From NCBI GenBank assembly GCA_947464705.1, contig CANHYD010000142.1, positions 1-6,338 on the forward strand: DNA of 6,338 bases, written 5' to 3'. Below the pieces are notes generated by a model. It had not been told where the DNA came from, made no database searches, and saw only the letters and a list, made by a program, of their open reading frames with translations. Shown here piece after piece: positions 5,077 through 6,338 of the stretch (positions are counted from its first letter, which is position 1; each line of letters starts with the position of its first letter). Source of the DNA: Verrucomicrobiota bacterium (GTDB lineage: Bacteria; Verrucomicrobiota; Verrucomicrobiia; Limisphaerales; UBA9464). The position numbers and the translations under genes were made by a program.

Positions 5077-6338
5077 ATGTCTTCGCGTTGCCTTGCCCTT
5101 GCTCTGGCTCTCTTGGGAACGGTCAGCCTCCATGCGGCCCCCCAGGTCTCTCTCACCCGGGTCGCTGGCGGCCTGACATCGCCGTTGTCTTACGTGCCCC
5201 TGCCGGACGGACGGGCGTTGATCGTCGATCAGCCCGGTTTCATCCGACTCCTCGAAAAACCGGGCCAACTGCGCGAAAGCCCGGTCCTCACCCTCACGCC
5301 CCGGCTCAGTCCCCTCAACCACGGGGCTTTCGATGAGCGCGGCGTGCTGAGTCTGGTTCTGCACCCCAAGTTCCAGAAGAACCGTCGGGTGCTGATCTCT
5401 TACACCGCCCCACGGAGGTCTTCCGCCCCGGCCGACTGGGATTGCACCCTGCGGATCTCAGAGTTCACCGCCTCCCCGGGCGAGCCCTTCACCATCGATC
5501 CGGCCACCGAGACGATTCGCCTCGAGATCGACAAGCCTTATGCCAACCACAACGGGGGCCGCATGGCCTTCGGACCCGATGGGTTTCTTTATATTGGCGT
5601 GGGTGACGGCGGGAATGGCAATGACGACGGCAAACGCCCTGAGATGGGCAACGGTCAGAACCTGGACACCCTGTTGGGCAAGATTCTGCGCATCGACATC
5701 AACACGCCCGAGGGACACCGCATCCCCAAGGGCAATCCCTTTGCCGACGGCAAGAAAGCCCGTCCGGAGATCTGGGCCTACGGTATCCGCAATCCGTGGG
5801 GCCTGTCTTTCGACCGCGGGGGCGACCACGCCCTTTACTCGGCCGATGTCGGTCAGACGATGTGGGAAGAGGTCAACGTGATCCAGAAAGGGGGCAATCA
5901 CGGTTGGCGGTTGCGCGAGGGATTCATCGGCTTCAACCCGAAAGCCGCCGACAAACCCCCGGCAGAGGTTCCCCCAACGGGTCTCCACGGTGAGTCCTTT
6001 GTCTCTCCCGTGGCGGTCTACAAGAACCGCAACGGGTTCAAGAAGGACCCCGAGGCCTATGGCATCAGCGTCACCGGTGGATTCGTGTATCGGGGTAAAG
6101 CGCTGCCAGAATTGACCGGACACTATGTCTTTGGCGATTGGGGTCGGATTTGGGGAGTTCCCGGCGGGACCTTGCTGGTAGCCCATCGGCCCAAGTCGGG
6201 TCCGGGCCCCTGGACGGTAGAACCCCTGCAGCTGGGCACGCCTTCCAAGGTGGCGTCCTACATCATTGGTTTCGGTGAAGACAACGAGGGCGAACTCTAC
6301 GTGTTGACCAACGGAAACATTGGTCTCACCGCGGGCAA
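5077..6338 (+). CDS. Secreted PQQ-dependent sugar dehydrogenase (GSDH/YliI family), 3' end outside the window
   Basis: The 420 residues visible match the glucose/sorbosone dehydrogenase family (PF07995), six-bladed beta-propellers that bind PQQ and calcium and oxidise sugars outside the cytoplasmic membrane. A signal peptide is evident: MSSRC, a Leu/Ala core, and a likely cut after SLHA (about residue 20). The propeller starts at VSLTRVAGGLTSPLSYVPLPDGRALIV-like sequence (24-50), then GVLSLVLHPKF (89-99). HNGGRMAFGPDGFLYIGVGD (158-177) contains His158, aligned by motif with the catalytic His144 of Acinetobacter soluble glucose dehydrogenase. GIRNPWGLSFD (236-246) contains Arg238, the counterpart of its PQQ-contacting Arg228. 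SADVGQTMWEEVN (255-267), NHGWR (274-278) and GHYVFGDW (348-355) are further family blocks. Sequence at the edge (YVLTNGNIGLTAG) is close to the usual domain end, so perhaps 10-30 residues are missing unless a cytochrome c or other domain follows. The natural substrate is unknown. ATG 5077 is the clear start because it opens the signal peptide. Confidence 0.92.
   Translation, partial: MSSRCLALALALLGTVSLHAAPQVSLTRVAGGLTSPLSYVPLPDGRALIVDQPGFIRLLEKPGQLRESPVLTLTPRLSPLNHGAFDERGVLSLVLHPKFQKNRRVLISYTAPRRSSAPADWDCTLRISEFTASPGEPFTIDPATETIRLEIDKPYANHNGGRMAFGPDGFLYIGVGDGGNGNDDGKRPEMGNGQNLDTLLGKILRIDINTPEGHRIPKGNPFADGKKARPEIWAYGIRNPWGLSFDRGGDHALYSADVGQTMWEEVNVIQKGGNHGWRLREGFIGFNPKAADKPPAEVPPTGLHGESFVSPVAVYKNRNGFKKDPEAYGISVTGGFVYRGKALPELTGHYVFGDWGRIWGVPGGTLLVAHRPKSGPGPWTVEPLQLGTPSKVASYIIGFGEDNEGELYVLTNGNIGLTAG

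Noticed and set aside
5458..6186. A 242-codon antisense frame opposite the sugar dehydrogenase
   Set aside because: It lies opposite a frame with strong conserved PQQ-dehydrogenase blocks and shows no motif of its own.
1..6338. CRISPR arrays, tRNA genes, transposase genes or long repeats
   Set aside because: I found no regularly spaced repeats, tRNA-like cloverleaf with TTCGANNC arm, transposase motifs or terminal inverted repeats; this is by eye only.

Overview
The window looks like a piece of a GC-rich bacterial chromosome (about 60% G+C by eye), most likely from the Verrucomicrobiota or a neighbouring PVC lineage. This rests on inference: high GC, few Shine-Dalgarno sites, a secreted PQQ-type sugar dehydrogenase, and a plant-CNMT-like methyltransferase next to a Lon-N-domain protein. 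No marker gene here fixes the taxonomy. It carries seven protein genes, two of them cut by the window edges. I see no tRNA, rRNA, CRISPR array, insertion sequence or phage gene.

Left block (1-1287, minus strand): a membrane-anchored coiled-coil protein of unknown function (523-1287) is followed by moaA (1-446, C-terminus outside the window), the radical-SAM enzyme that starts molybdenum cofactor synthesis. The two point the same way with a 76-base gap and may share a transcript. A 130-base divergent intergenic region (1288-1417) separates them from the next block.

Middle block (1418-3778, plus strand): a three-gene operon. A stand-alone Lon N-terminal (substrate-binding) domain protein overlaps, by an ATGA stop/start, the first of two ABC-2 type permease genes, and the second permease follows 25 bases later. 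The permeases look like the two halves of one heteromeric exporter of the COG4587/COG3694 type. Their ATPase is not in the window, and the Lon-domain gene sits where an ATPase gene would be expected.

Right block (3824-6338): a SAM-dependent methyltransferase of the cyclopropane-fatty-acid synthase superfamily (minus strand) runs convergently into the permease operon across a 45-base, GC-rich, hairpin-forming gap. It is divergent, across about 119 bases, from a secreted PQQ-dependent sugar dehydrogenase (GSDH/YliI family) that runs off the right edge a little before its expected end.

Most of the window is ordinary metabolic and transport content. The points most worth a second look are the coupling of a Lon N-domain protein to an ATPase-less ABC-2 permease pair, the enlarged segment after the iron-sulfur motif in MoaA, and the CNMT-like rather than Cfa-like character of the methyltransferase. 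I found no clear sign of a wholly new defence or mobile system.
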